From Erwinia pyri (lineage in GTDB: Bacteria; Pseudomonadota; Gammaproteobacteria; Enterobacterales; Enterobacteriaceae), in the NCBI RefSeq assembly GCF_030758455.1, contig NZ_CP132353.1:558001-622000 (forward strand): a stretch of DNA of 64,000 nt, given 5' to 3'. Of the stretch, positions 19,720-28,971 are shown in pieces. Each line of letters begins with the position of its first letter. Positions within the stretch are counted from its first letter, which is position 1. The notes beneath the pieces are model-generated. The model saw only the letters and a list, made by a program, of their open reading frames with translations, was not told the DNA's origin and did no database searches. Both the position numbers and the translations under genes were made by a program.

Positions 19720-22296
19720 ATGCTTTCTGTGACGTACAATGAGAAACAGGTTAGCCGATGGATCGGTGCGCGCACCGTCGCCAGGGCTAAAAGCCTGGTA
19801 GAGAAAGCGCAGAATATTCAGTGGCAAAACAATCTGCTGACCGGTGAAGTGCCGGGCAGAAAGGTAGAACCGTTTCAGGTTATGGTGCATTTCAGCCGCC
19901 CGCAGGGCAAGCTCCATGCCAGCGGCGAATGCACCTGTCCGGTGAAGAACAACTGTCGCCATGTGGCGGCCGTGATGCTGGCTAACCTGCAGCACCCTGT
20001 TGCCACAGCGGTGAAAGAACCGGCAGCAGAGAGCCTCTCTGTGCAGCCCGTTCCCACGCTCAGGCTGGAGTCCCGCGCAAAATTTGTCAGTGGGTTTGGC
20101 CGCTACGGCCACCGTCAGAAAAAGCTCGATTTCGCTGCGGTGCATTTTGACTATGCCGGGATCGCGGTGGCCGCGGGCAGCAGCGGCGAGCGTTTCACTA
20201 ACCAGAAAGGCACGCCGTTTCTGATCCAGCGTCACGCTGCACTGGAAGAGAGCTGGCTGAATGAAATCAATGCCGCCGGGCTGAACACTATCCCCGCCGG
20301 CCATATCTATACGCCGGAATCGGCGCCTTTACCGCCCTCCATATTTGCGCCCGATACGCCAACCGGGTGGCGGGACTTTATTCGCCTTCAGCTTCCCAAA
20401 CTGCGCAGGCGCGGCTGGAAGGTGAGCATGGATGAGGACTTCACCTGGAACGTCACGGAGATTGCTGAAATTGCCGGCAGGGCGATTCAGGATCAGGATG
20501 GCTGGTTTAACCTGGAGCTGGAGGCGAACGTAGGCCGCCGTCAGGTACGAATGCAGCCGCTGCTGGCGGGGCTGTTTCAGAAAGACCGCCGCTGGTTTTC
20601 CGGCAATCTTAACCAGATCCCCGATGAGGAAGTGATCGAGCTCAGAAGCGATCGTAACGAGCGGCTGCATATCAACGCTGGCGTGATGAAGCCGCTGGTG
20701 GGCAATCTGATCGACCTCTTTGCTAAGGGGATGAGCACGCCGCTGCGCATTGCCCCTTATGAGGCGGGGCGATTAACGGCGCTGAATGAGACCGGGCGCT
20801 GGCAGTTCCACGGTGAGAGCGGCGTTTATCAGCTGGCGGAGCGGCTACGCTCCAGCGAGGGGATCCTGCCCGTTGAGCCGCCAAAAGGGCTGCAGGCACA
20901 GCTGCGTGATTACCAGCAGCAGGGGCTGAACTGGATGCAGTTTCTGCGCGCCCACGATCTCTCTGGCGTGCTGGCGGATGATATGGGGCTGGGGAAAACG
21001 ATCCAGACCCTGGCGCACCTTCAGCTGGAAAAAGAGGCGGGCAGGCTGGATCGTCCGGCGCTGATCGTGGTGCCGACCACGCTGGTCTATAACTGGACGC
21101 AGGAAGCGAGCCGTTTTACGCCGGAGCTGAAAGTACTGGCGCTCACCGGCCCCGATCGTAAAGCCTTTTACGACGACATCCAGCACTACGACGTGGTGCT
21201 GACCACCTATTCACTGCTGTGGCGCGATCAGCCGCAGCTGCTGGGCCACAGCTATCACCTGTTGATCCTGGACGAAGCGCAGTATGTGAAAAACAGCGCT
21301 TCCCGCGCTGCCTCGGTGATCCGCTCGCTGAAGTCCCGCCACCGCCTCTGCCTCACAGGCACGCCGCTGGAAAACCACCTTGGCGAACTCTGGTCGCAGT
21401 TCGATTTCCTGCTGCCCGGTTTCCTTGGCAGCGAAAAGGAGTTTACTCAGGAGTGGCGTATTCCTGTGGAACGTAACGGCGATCGGGTGCGCCGGGAGCT
21501 GCTGGCGCGGCGCGTCAGGCCCTTTATGCTGCGGCGACGCAAGCAGGAGGTGGCGAAGGAGCTGCCGCCAAAAAATACCATCGTACGTTCCGTGGAGCTG
21601 GAGGGCAGCCAGCGCGAGCTGTATGAATCGGTGCGCAGTGCGATGCAGGAGCGTGTGCAGCTGGCGGTGCAGCAGCAGGGCGCGGGGCGCAGCCATCTGC
21701 TGGTGCTGGATGCGCTGTTAAAGCTGCGGCAGATTTGCTGCGATCCCCGGCTGGTGAAGATGGATAAGGCGGCGAAGGTAAAACACTCCGCCAAGCTGGC
21801 GCTGCTGCGGGAGATGCTCACCGACCTGCTGGCGGAGGATCGTCGCATTCTGATCTTCTCACAGTTCACCGCCATGCTCTCTCTGATTGCTGAGGAGCTG
21901 CAAAAGGCGCGCATCCCGTTTGTGACGTTAACAGGCAGCACCCGCGACAGAACCGAGCCGGTAAGGCGTTTTCAGGAAGGGGAAGTGCCGGTGTTTCTGA
22001 TCAGCCTGAAAGCGGGCGGCGTCGGGCTGAACCTCACCGCCGCCGACACGGTGATCCACTACGATCCCTGGTGGAACCCGGCGGCGGAGAACCAGGCAAC
22101 GGACCGGGCCTACAGGCTGGGCCAGGAGAAACCGGTCTTTGTCTATAAGCTGATTGTGGCGGGCAGCATTGAAGAGAAAATCGTGGCGATGCAGCAGCAG
22201 AAGGCGGAGCTGGCAGAGGGCATTCTGGAAGATGAGCTGAGCGAGCCGGGCCAGTTCACCAGCGATGACCTGGCCTCGTTGCTTGCTCCGCTCTGA
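19720..22296 (+). CDS. SNF2-family DEAD/DEAH helicase with SWIM zinc finger
   Basis: An 858-aa ATP-dependent DNA translocase of the Swi2/Snf2 family. The N-terminal SWIM finger is CTCPVKNNCRHVAAVML (CxCxnCxH, about residues 69-85). An SNF2 core follows from about 395: DDMGLGKTIQTLAHL (Walker A), LDEAQYVKN (DEAQ box), LTGTPLENHLGELWS, then helicase C with IFSQFTAML, LKAGGVGLNLTAADTVIHYDPWWNP and ATDRAYRLGQ. Related bacterial proteins (RapA/HepA-like, SWIM-containing) are poorly characterised. The ribosome-binding site is weak. Its location between nrdDG and treC is not the E. coli order. It ends 3 bp before the convergent treC stop. Confidence 0.93.
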   Translation: MLSVTYNEKQVSRWIGARTVARAKSLVEKAQNIQWQNNLLTGEVPGRKVEPFQVMVHFSRPQGKLHASGECTCPVKNNCRHVAAVMLANLQHPVATAVKEPAAESLSVQPVPTLRLESRAKFVSGFGRYGHRQKKLDFAAVHFDYAGIAVAAGSSGERFTNQKGTPFLIQRHAALEESWLNEINAAGLNTIPAGHIYTPESAPLPPSIFAPDTPTGWRDFIRLQLPKLRRRGWKVSMDEDFTWNVTEIAEIAGRAIQDQDGWFNLELEANVGRRQVRMQPLLAGLFQKDRRWFSGNLNQIPDEEVIELRSDRNERLHINAGVMKPLVGNLIDLFAKGMSTPLRIAPYEAGRLTALNETGRWQFHGESGVYQLAERLRSSEGILPVEPPKGLQAQLRDYQQQGLNWMQFLRAHDLSGVLADDMGLGKTIQTLAHLQLEKEAGRLDRPALIVVPTTLVYNWTQEASRFTPELKVLALTGPDRKAFYDDIQHYDVVLTTYSLLWRDQPQLLGHSYHLLILDEAQYVKNSASRAASVIRSLKSRHRLCLTGTPLENHLGELWSQFDFLLPGFLGSEKEFTQEWRIPVERNGDRVRRELLARRVRPFMLRRRKQEVAKELPPKNTIVRSVELEGSQRELYESVRSAMQERVQLAVQQQGAGRSHLLVLDALLKLRQICCDPRLVKMDKAAKVKHSAKLALLREMLTDLLAEDRRILIFSQFTAMLSLIAEELQKARIPFVTLTGSTRDRTEPVRRFQEGEVPVFLISLKAGGVGLNLTAADTVIHYDPWWNPAAENQATDRAYRLGQEKPVFVYKLIVAGSIEEKIVAMQQQKAELAEGILEDELSEPGQFTSDDLASLLAPL

Positions 22297-22299
22297 CGC

Positions 22300-23958
22300 T
22301 TAGCGCTTCTGATACCACCAGACCGCTTCCCACGGCCGCAGCATCACTTCGCCAGGCGTGACGTGGGTATCGGGGTAGTTGCTGATCAGCACATCCCACT
22401 GGCCGCTGTAGGCGGGTGGATGCCATACCTGCGTCTCGGAACTGAAATTGGTGGCAACCACCAGCGTCTCTTTTTCATAGCGGCGGCAGTAGCACCAGAG
22501 CCAGGGATGCTCTGGCAGCAGATCGAGATAGTCGCCCCAGGTGAGGATCGCATACTCTTTTCTCAGCTGGATCAGCCGCTGATAGGTGTAAAACACCGAG
22601 CCTTTATCCGCGACCGCCGCCTGCGCATTGATCGTCTCCATGTTATCGCACATGCCGATCCACGGCGTGCCGGTGGTGAACCCGCCGTTTTCACTGGCAT
22701 CCCAGGGGATGGGCGTCCGGCCATTATCGCGTGATTTACTGGCGAGGATCTCCAGAAGGTTATCGCTGTCGCGCCCCTGCGAACGCAGCTCCGCATACAT
22801 GTTATGGCTTTCAATATCACGGTAATCCAGGATGCGGGTAAAATGGGGATTGGTCATCCCCAGCTCTTCACCCTGGAAGATGTAGGGCGTGCCCTGCATA
22901 CCGTGCAGCACCAGCGCCAGCATTTTGGCGGACTGCACGCGATACTGCCCCTCATCGCCCCAGCGTGACACCACGCGGGGCTGATCGTGATTACACCAGA
23001 ACAGCGCGTTCCACGCCTTGTTATGCATCCCCTGCTGCCAGTGGGTGAAGATCGCTTTCTGCGCCACCAGATCCAGCGGCGTCAGCGTCCATTTCTGACC
23101 GTTGTAAAAATCCACCTCAACATGATCGAAGCTGAACACCATCGACAGCTCTTCGCCTTCCAGCGAGCCGTAGCGCTGGCAATGCTCCAGCGTTGCCGAG
23201 GACATCTCGCCCACCGTCATCAGCTCGCGCGGGCGGAACACGTCACGGCTCATCTCCTGCATAAATTCATGAATGCGCGGGCCGTCGGTGTAGAGGCGCA
23301 GGCCGTCCCCGTTGGGATCGTCAGGAAAATCCTGATGCTTGGAGACCAGATTCACCACGTCCAGCCGCAGCCCGTCGATGCCGCGATCTGCCCAGAAGTT
23401 GACGATTTGCTTGAGTTCCGCGCGGAGATTGTCGTTCTCCCAGTTCAGCTCCGCCTGTTCCGGCGCCCAGAGGTGCATATAGTACTGCGCGCTTTCCGGG
23501 TGCCAGCGCCAGGCGCTGCCGCCAAATTTTGACTGCCAGTTATTCGGAGGCTGGTTGGGCGTGCCGTCGCGCCAGATATAGTAAGAGCGATAAGGGCTCT
23601 CTTTATTCAGCGCTTCGTAGAACCAGTGGTGCTGCGTGGAGCTGTGGTTAAACACCATATCGAGAATAAGGCGCATTCCGCGGGCGTGCGTCTCCTCCAC
23701 CAGCCGGTCAAAGTCGTTCAGCGTACCGAAAATGGGATCGATAGCGGTGTAGTTCGCCACGTCATAGCCATTGTCTACCTGCGGAGAGATATAAAAGGGC
23801 GTCAGCCAGATAGCATCCACGCCCAGCTCCTTCAGGTAATCGAGTCGCTGTATCACCCCCGCCAGATCGCCCATGCCGCTGCCGGTGGTGTCCTGAAAAC
23901 TCTTGGGATAAATTTGATAGATAACGCCGTTCTGCCACCACGGTGGAATTTTTGTCAT
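22300..23958 (-). CDS. treC: Trehalose-6-phosphate hydrolase (GH13)
   Basis: Cytoplasmic alpha,alpha-phosphotrehalase splitting imported trehalose-6-phosphate to glucose and glucose-6-phosphate. The product is 552 aa (E. coli 551) and is highly similar along its length (WWQNGVIYQIYPKSFQDTTGSG, GLRLDVVNLVSK with the nucleophile Asp, TVGEMSS with the acid/base Glu, NHDQPRVVSRW). A general oligo-1,6-glucosidase is the alternative call, but the close match to TreC favours the phosphate-sugar enzyme. In E. coli treB (PTS permease) precedes treC. Here a divergent hexosaminidase occupies that place, so treB must be elsewhere or absent. Confidence 0.88.
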   Translation of the reverse strand: MTKIPPWWQNGVIYQIYPKSFQDTTGSGMGDLAGVIQRLDYLKELGVDAIWLTPFYISPQVDNGYDVANYTAIDPIFGTLNDFDRLVEETHARGMRLILDMVFNHSSTQHHWFYEALNKESPYRSYYIWRDGTPNQPPNNWQSKFGGSAWRWHPESAQYYMHLWAPEQAELNWENDNLRAELKQIVNFWADRGIDGLRLDVVNLVSKHQDFPDDPNGDGLRLYTDGPRIHEFMQEMSRDVFRPRELMTVGEMSSATLEHCQRYGSLEGEELSMVFSFDHVEVDFYNGQKWTLTPLDLVAQKAIFTHWQQGMHNKAWNALFWCNHDQPRVVSRWGDEGQYRVQSAKMLALVLHGMQGTPYIFQGEELGMTNPHFTRILDYRDIESHNMYAELRSQGRDSDNLLEILASKSRDNGRTPIPWDASENGGFTTGTPWIGMCDNMETINAQAAVADKGSVFYTYQRLIQLRKEYAILTWGDYLDLLPEHPWLWCYCRRYEKETLVVATNFSSETQVWHPPAYSGQWDVLISNYPDTHVTPGEVMLRPWEAVWWYQKR

Positions 23959-24172
23959 TGCTCAATCCTGATTCTCAGGTGAAAAGGTCTGGCTGCGCAC
24001 AAGAGTGTTCTAACGCCTTGTTGTTCTTCCCTAAGATTAGCCATTAACTCGCAAGGTGTCACAAAACAAGAAGCGGGTTGTTTCCTGAGCGACCTGTAAC
24101 TTGATGTGTAAAACGAATTATGTTTTATGGGTTTTTTGCTTTTTTTGCCCGTCGCCCCTCTGGAGAAGTGTA

Positions 24173-26563
24173 ATGATCGGATCCCTGCGTTTTACCCTGC
24201 TTGCCACATCATTATTGGTCTCACTCTATGCTCATGCCACCCCTGCTGGCAACCTGCCGTTGATGCCCTGGCCTCAGCAGGTTGAGCAGCCGGAAGGGGG
24301 CGGCAGCCTGGCGCTGAATAACCAGCTCTCTATTAACATCAAAGGTGATGCACTGCCGGGCGCAGTGGAGCGCTGGCGTCAGCGGATTGGCCTGCAAACC
24401 GGCTGGCAGATGCTGCCGCAAAGCGGGGAGGCGGCGAACGCCACCATCAACATAATTATCGCCAAAAGTGTCGATCCTCTTCCCCAGCCGGACAGCGATG
24501 AGAGCTATCATCTGCAGGTAAACAGCGAGGGCGCTAAGCTGGAGGCAGCCACCCGGTTTGGCGCGATGCGCGGCATGGAGACGCTGCTGCAACTGATACA
24601 AAACAACGACAAAAACAGCGCTATTCCCTATGTGGATATCCATGACAGCCCACGCTTTCCGTGGCGCGGGATCCTGATCGACTCCGCCCGCCACTTTATG
24701 CCGCTGGAGACGATCCGCCGGCAAATCGACGGCATCGCCAGCGCCCGCATGAACGTCTTTCACTGGCACCTCACTGACGACCAGGGTTGGCGCTTCGCCT
24801 CCACCCACTTTCCTCAGTTTCAGCAGAAAGGCAGCGACGGCCTGTTCTATACCCAGGATCAGATGAGAGCGATCGTGCAGTACGCGGCGGATCGTGGCGT
24901 TCGCGTGGTGCCGGAGATCGATCTTCCTGGCCACGCTACGGCACTTGCAGCGGCGATGCCGGAGCTGATCAGCGCGCCCGGCCCTTATCAGATCGAGCGC
25001 GGCTGGGGCGTATTTAAGCCGCTGCTGGATCCCAGCAACGAGCAGGTTTATGCCTTTATCGACACGCTGATTGGCGAGGTCACAGCACTCTTCCCCGATC
25101 CCTGGCTGCACATTGGCGGCGATGAGGTGGACGCCACGCAGTGGAAGGAGTCCAAACCCATTCAGGCGTTTATGCAGCAGAAAGGGTTGAAGGATGAGCA
25201 GGCGCTGCAGGCCTATTTTAATCAGCGAGTCGAGAAGATCCTGGCAAAACATCAGCGGAAAATGGTGGGCTGGGATGAGATAGCCCATCCCGATCTGCCC
25301 AAAAGCATCCTGATCCAATCCTGGCAGGGGCAGGATGCGCTGGGGGAGGTCAGCAAGCAGGATTATCGCGGCATTCTCTCCGCCGGGTTCTACCTCGACC
25401 AGGCGCAGCCTGCGGCCTATCACTATCGTAATGAAGTCTGGCCGGAGGGGCTGAACGGGCAGGACCGTCTGCAAAAAGAAGACCATGCCCAGAGCTGGCA
25501 ATTTATTCTGCCGCGCCTGAAGGGAAGCGCGGTGAAAGGCAGCTTTACGCTGGTGGAGCGGGACGGGCAGTGGCGGGGCTTTATCGATTTTGCCGGCAAG
25601 TCGCGCCGCCTGGTGCGCAACGTTGAGTGGCTGGCGCCGCAGCAGGTTACCTTCAGCGTCGATACATGGATGGGCGAACTGCAGCCGGTGGTCACGCTGA
25701 CGGGAGAGAAACTCACGGGCTATATGCGGGTAGGCAACGTGCGCTATCCCACGCAGGGCAGCAGGCTGAAAGCCGTGCCTGAAGGCATTCAGCCCAGCGT
25801 ACCAGGCGAGCAGCAAATGAAGGAGAACCTGCTGGGCGGCGAAGTGGCGCTGTGGGCGGAAATTGTCAGCCCGCAGGTGATTGATCTGCGCCTGTGGCCG
25901 CGAGCCTATGTGGTGGCCGAGCGACTCTGGTCGGCGAAAGATGTCACCGATGAGCAGAATATGAGGCAGCGGCTGGCGCAGGTGGAGAGCTGGTCTGCCG
26001 TTTCAGTGGGTTTACAGCAGCATGCGCAGGCGCAGACCCAAATGATCCGCCTGGCAAACAGCAGCAGCATCATTCCGCTGGAAATTTTTGCCGAAGCGCT
26101 GGAGCCGGCACAGTACTACACCCGTCAGCACCTGAAGTTTCAGGCGGGACACTACGATCTCAGCGAGCCGCTGAACCGCCTGGCCGATATCCTGCCTGCC
26201 GAAAGCAACAAGGTTCGAGAGCTGGACCGGCAGGTTGATACGCTGATTGCCAGTCGGGATAACCGCCAGGCTATGCAGGCTATTCGTCACCAGCTGCGGC
26301 AGTGGCAGCAGAATGTGCCGGAAGTGATGCCGCTGCTGGCGCAGAATTATCAGCTGAAGCCGTTAAGGCCGGTGGCGCAGCAGCTGCAGGAGATCGCCAG
26401 CATGGGCTTATCATTGCTGGATGCGATGGAGCAGAATCGGGAGTTTGGCGCGGGGGAAGTCACCGCAATGCAGGCGAAGCTGGACAAGGCCGCCGCTGTT
26501 CAGGATGAAGTGGTACTGACACTGGTTTATCCAGTAGAGAAACTGCTGCGGGCGTTACGATAA
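24173..26563 (+). CDS. Secreted beta-N-acetylhexosaminidase (GH20)
   Basis: A 796-aa glycoside hydrolase family 20 enzyme removing terminal GlcNAc/GalNAc. The start MIGSLRFTLLATSLLVSLYAHA at 24173 gives a clear signal peptide, cut near residue 22, and has TGGAG upstream; the frame from 24101 would bury the signal. The N-terminal GH20b domain is around 30-165. The catalytic barrel has PWRGILIDSARHFMP, NVFHWHLTDDQGWR and the Asp-Glu pair in HIGGDEVDATQW. The C-terminal 200 residues are helical and poorly conserved. It probably acts in the periplasm or outside on chitin/peptidoglycan fragments. It is divergent from treC. Confidence 0.92.
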   Translation: MIGSLRFTLLATSLLVSLYAHATPAGNLPLMPWPQQVEQPEGGGSLALNNQLSINIKGDALPGAVERWRQRIGLQTGWQMLPQSGEAANATINIIIAKSVDPLPQPDSDESYHLQVNSEGAKLEAATRFGAMRGMETLLQLIQNNDKNSAIPYVDIHDSPRFPWRGILIDSARHFMPLETIRRQIDGIASARMNVFHWHLTDDQGWRFASTHFPQFQQKGSDGLFYTQDQMRAIVQYAADRGVRVVPEIDLPGHATALAAAMPELISAPGPYQIERGWGVFKPLLDPSNEQVYAFIDTLIGEVTALFPDPWLHIGGDEVDATQWKESKPIQAFMQQKGLKDEQALQAYFNQRVEKILAKHQRKMVGWDEIAHPDLPKSILIQSWQGQDALGEVSKQDYRGILSAGFYLDQAQPAAYHYRNEVWPEGLNGQDRLQKEDHAQSWQFILPRLKGSAVKGSFTLVERDGQWRGFIDFAGKSRRLVRNVEWLAPQQVTFSVDTWMGELQPVVTLTGEKLTGYMRVGNVRYPTQGSRLKAVPEGIQPSVPGEQQMKENLLGGEVALWAEIVSPQVIDLRLWPRAYVVAERLWSAKDVTDEQNMRQRLAQVESWSAVSVGLQQHAQAQTQMIRLANSSSIIPLEIFAEALEPAQYYTRQHLKFQAGHYDLSEPLNRLADILPAESNKVRELDRQVDTLIASRDNRQAMQAIRHQLRQWQQNVPEVMPLLAQNYQLKPLRPVAQQLQEIASMGLSLLDAMEQNREFGAGEVTAMQAKLDKAAAVQDEVVLTLVYPVEKLLRALR

Positions 26564-26583
26564 GCGTAAAACCCTCTCCTGCG

Positions 26584-26745
26584 TGCGGGAGAGGGAATGG
26601 CTGGCCGCTTCGCTGTTTACCGTATCAGTAAGCAGAGCGGCTGCCTGCTTCTTCACCTCTGCGGGAGAGGAATGGCTGGCCGCTTACCATTTCAGTAAGC
26701 GCTGAACGCCTGTCTGTCTCTTCACCTCTGCAGGAAAGGCAGGCG
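26584..26745. repeat. imperfect tandem repeats between convergent genes
   Basis: A unit of about 70-76 bp recurs. TGCGGGAGAGG(G)AATGGCTGGC is at 26584 and 26660, and CTTCACCTCTGC is at about 26650 and 26720 with a third decayed copy. It fills the gap between the hexosaminidase and ridA 3' ends. Each unit contains GTAAGC and GAGAGG elements. It may be an intergenic repeat family of this genus. Confidence 0.6.
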
Positions 26746-26746
26746 C

Positions 26747-27133
26747 TTAGCGGCGAACGGCGATCGCTTCGATTTCGATTTTTACATCTTTAGGCAGGCG
26801 GGCAACTTCCACGCAGGAACGGGCCGGGAAGCTGGCCTGATGCTCAGTGAAAAACGCTTCATAAGTGCTGTTAACGGTGGCGAAATCGTTCAGATCCTTG
26901 ACGAAGACGGTGGTTTTCACAATATCGCCCACCTTCAGACCGGCAGCTTCCACAATCGCCCTGACGTTTTCCAGCGACTGGCGCGCCTGAGCGGCGATAT
27001 CGTCGGCAACGGAGCCGGTTTTAGGATCGACCGGGATCTGGCCAGATGTGATGATCATGCTGCCCAGATCGACGCCCTGCACGTAAGGACCGATAGCGGC
27101 TGGTGCGTTTTCAGTGCTGATTTCGCGAGACAT
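26747..27133 (-). CDS. ridA: 2-iminobutanoate/2-iminopropanoate deaminase RidA
   Basis: Hydrolyses reactive enamine/imine intermediates released by PLP dehydratases such as IlvA. The product is 128 aa, the family length. The start MSREISTENAPAAIGPYVQG is selected by homology and a GGGAGAAATT site; the frame open to 27313 is not conserved upstream. The signature ASFPARSCVEVARLPKDVKIEIEAIA is present with the conserved Arg. It lies just downstream of pyrBI in the same orientation, as in E. coli. Confidence 0.97.
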   Translation of the reverse strand: MSREISTENAPAAIGPYVQGVDLGSMIITSGQIPVDPKTGSVADDIAAQARQSLENVRAIVEAAGLKVGDIVKTTVFVKDLNDFATVNSTYEAFFTEHQASFPARSCVEVARLPKDVKIEIEAIAVRR

Positions 27134-27240
27134 AATTTCTCCCTGTAGATGAAGTTGTGGGTGAGGGGGAGAAGCGTCTCCCGCTGTACCACCCGGATAT
27201 CGCTGGCATCCTGCCTGAGTCAGGACAGGAGGCCACAAAT

Positions 27241-27259
27241 GCGGCCCATTATAGGCCGC
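27241..27259 (-). terminator. hairpin after pyrI
   Basis: GCGGCC-CATTATA-GGCCGC is a 6-bp GC stem between pyrI and ridA. The U run is poor, so it may only attenuate readthrough into ridA. Confidence 0.4.
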
Positions 27260-27269
27260 TGAAGACTGA

Positions 27270-27734
27270 TTACCAGTTCGCCAGCACCACGTGGTGAGCA
27301 AAGGATTTTTCACAATATTTGCAGGTCAGACGCACGTCTTCTTCACGCTTTTTCACCGCAAAGCTGGAGTTAACCGGCTCGCTGCGGCTGATGCAGTTGC
27401 TGTTAGGGCAGGTCAGCACCTGTTCGATACGTTCCGGCAGCGCCGGGGCAATTTTGCCGACCACTTCATAATTATCGATGCGGTTAACGGTGGCATGGGG
27501 CGCATAGACCGCCAGCTGGTTGATCTGATCGTCGGTAAGAAAAGTGTTCTCGATCTTAATCAGATCCTTACGGCCCATCTCGCCGGAAGGCAGATTCAGA
27601 CCGATGGTGATGCGCTGATCGGTTTCTGTCAGGCGGAACAGCGACAGCAGCTTAAAGCCAATCTGTGCCGGAATGTGGTCGATGACCGTGCCGCGTTTGA
27701 TCGCTTCGACCTGCAGTTTGTTATCTTGCGTCAT
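27270..27734 (-). CDS. pyrI: Aspartate carbamoyltransferase regulatory chain
   Basis: Allosteric subunit of ATCase that binds CTP/ATP. The product is 154 aa. The N-terminal nucleotide-binding part starts [22 protein letters not shown]. The four zinc cysteines are in CPNSNC and CKYCEKSF. It sits 12 bp downstream of pyrB in one operon. Confidence 0.98.
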   Translation of the reverse strand: MTQDNKLQVEAIKRGTVIDHIPAQIGFKLLSLFRLTETDQRITIGLNLPSGEMGRKDLIKIENTFLTDDQINQLAVYAPHATVNRIDNYEVVGKIAPALPERIEQVLTCPNSNCISRSEPVNSSFAVKKREEDVRLTCKYCEKSFAHHVVLANW

Positions 27735-27746
27735 GATGTTTACCTC

Positions 27747-28682
27747 TTACAGAACCGGTTCGCTGTTCAGGACCAGCGCAAGCAGCGCCTGGCGTGCGTA
27801 GATGCCGTTTCCGGCCTGCTGGAAGTACCAGGCGTACGGCGTTTTATCCACATCAGTAGCGATCTCGTCGATGCGCGGCAGCGGATGCAGTACCTTCATG
27901 TTGTCACGGGCGCCAGCCAGATCGGCCGCGCGCAGCACAAACTGCGCCTTCACGTTGGCGTATTCCGAGGGATCGAGACGCTCTTTCTGGACGCGGGTCA
28001 TATAGAGAATATCAACCTGCGGCACCACCTCTTCAATGCTGTCGTGGCGGCTCCAGATAATGCCTTTCTCATCCAGCACGTCGGTGATGTAGGCGGGCAT
28101 CGCCAGCGCGTCCGGGGCGATAAAGAAGAAGCGGTTGCCGTCAAATTTCGCCAGCGCCTGGGTCAGGGAGTGCACGGTACGGCCATATTTCAGATCCCCA
28201 ACCATCGCCACGTTAAGGTTGCTCAGACGGCCCTGGGTCTCCTGAATGGTAAACAGATCGAGCAGCGTCTGGGTCGGGTGCTGGTTGGCACCATCTCCGG
28301 CGTTCAGAATGGGGATGCCGTTGGAGAACTCAGTCGCCAGCCGCGCCGCGCCTTCCTGCGGATGACGCATAACGATGGCGTCCACGTAGGTGCCAATCAC
28401 GGAAATAGTATCGGCCAGCGTTTCGCCCTTTTTACCGAGCGAGGTGTTGCTGCCGTCTGCAAATCCCACGACGGAAGCGCCCAGGCGGTGCATCGCCGTT
28501 TCAAAAGAGAGGCGGGTACGCGTGGAGGCTTCAAAGAAGCAGCTCGCCACCACGATGTGCTTCAGCAGTTCCGGCTGAGGAGTCGCCTTGAGGCTGGCGG
28601 CAGTGTGCAGCACCAGCTCCAGCTCTTCCCGGTTAAGGTCATTGATTGAAATGATATGTTTTTGAAACAGGGGATTAGCCAT
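27747..28682 (-). CDS. pyrB: Aspartate carbamoyltransferase catalytic chain
   Basis: First committed step of pyrimidine synthesis, forming carbamoyl-aspartate. The product is 311 aa. The carbamoyl-phosphate motif is [10 protein letters not shown], and [10 protein letters not shown] and HPLPRIDEI follow. It is cotranscribed with pyrI behind a pyrL-type leader and attenuator (28769-28891). High UTP should favour termination there. Confidence 0.98.
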   Translation of the reverse strand: MANPLFQKHIISINDLNREELELVLHTAASLKATPQPELLKHIVVASCFFEASTRTRLSFETAMHRLGASVVGFADGSNTSLGKKGETLADTISVIGTYVDAIVMRHPQEGAARLATEFSNGIPILNAGDGANQHPTQTLLDLFTIQETQGRLSNLNVAMVGDLKYGRTVHSLTQALAKFDGNRFFFIAPDALAMPAYITDVLDEKGIIWSRHDSIEEVVPQVDILYMTRVQKERLDPSEYANVKAQFVLRAADLAGARDNMKVLHPLPRIDEIATDVDKTPYAWYFQQAGNGIYARQALLALVLNSEPVL

Positions 28683-28693
28683 GATCTCTCCTC

Positions 28694-28891
28694 TTAACCT
28701 TCCGCCTTCAGGGCCGGCTCTGGCCTGAAAGCTGTCGGCATGCCAACGCTGCGAGCTGAAAAATGGGCAAAAAAAAGCCCCTCAACGAGGGGCGTTTTTT
28801 GATGATCGGCGGTGCCAGGGAAGAAGAAACGGCGCTGCCCGCCTGCGGACAGGCTGGTAACTCCAGCAATGTGAACGGTACTCAGTTTCAT
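28694..28891 (-). CDS. pyrL: pyrBI leader peptide (PyrL-like)
   Basis: A short frame of 65 aa ([18 protein letters not shown]) ends 12 bp before pyrB and overlaps the attenuator. Like E. coli PyrL it has a FFFP stretch encoded by a pyrimidine-rich track just before the terminator stem, and a GLFF segment within it. Coupled translation through this track when UTP is low would prevent the hairpin. It is longer than the 44-aa E. coli peptide. The exact start is uncertain; an ATG 15 bases upstream is also in frame. Confidence 0.7.
   Translation of the reverse strand: MKLSTVHIAGVTSLSAGGQRRFFFPGTADHQKTPLVEGLFFAHFSARSVGMPTAFRPEPALKAEG
28769..28800 (-). terminator. pyrBI attenuator
   Basis: Read on the minus strand, GCCCCTC-GTT-GAGGGGC is followed by eight Ts. 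It lies inside the leader peptide frame and 85 bp upstream of pyrB, the arrangement of the UTP-sensing pyrBI attenuator in E. coli. Confidence 0.88.
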
Positions 28892-28971
28892 GCATCCTCC
28901 CGGCAAACGGTGGCGATTATACGCGTTCAGTTTGCGGCGGCAAGCAAAAATCCGCGGCTTTGAGCGGCCGA

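Noticed and set aside
24221..25816. 531-codon open frame opposite the hexosaminidase
   Set aside because: It mirrors the GH20 coding frame, with a Leu/Arg-rich composition and no domain.
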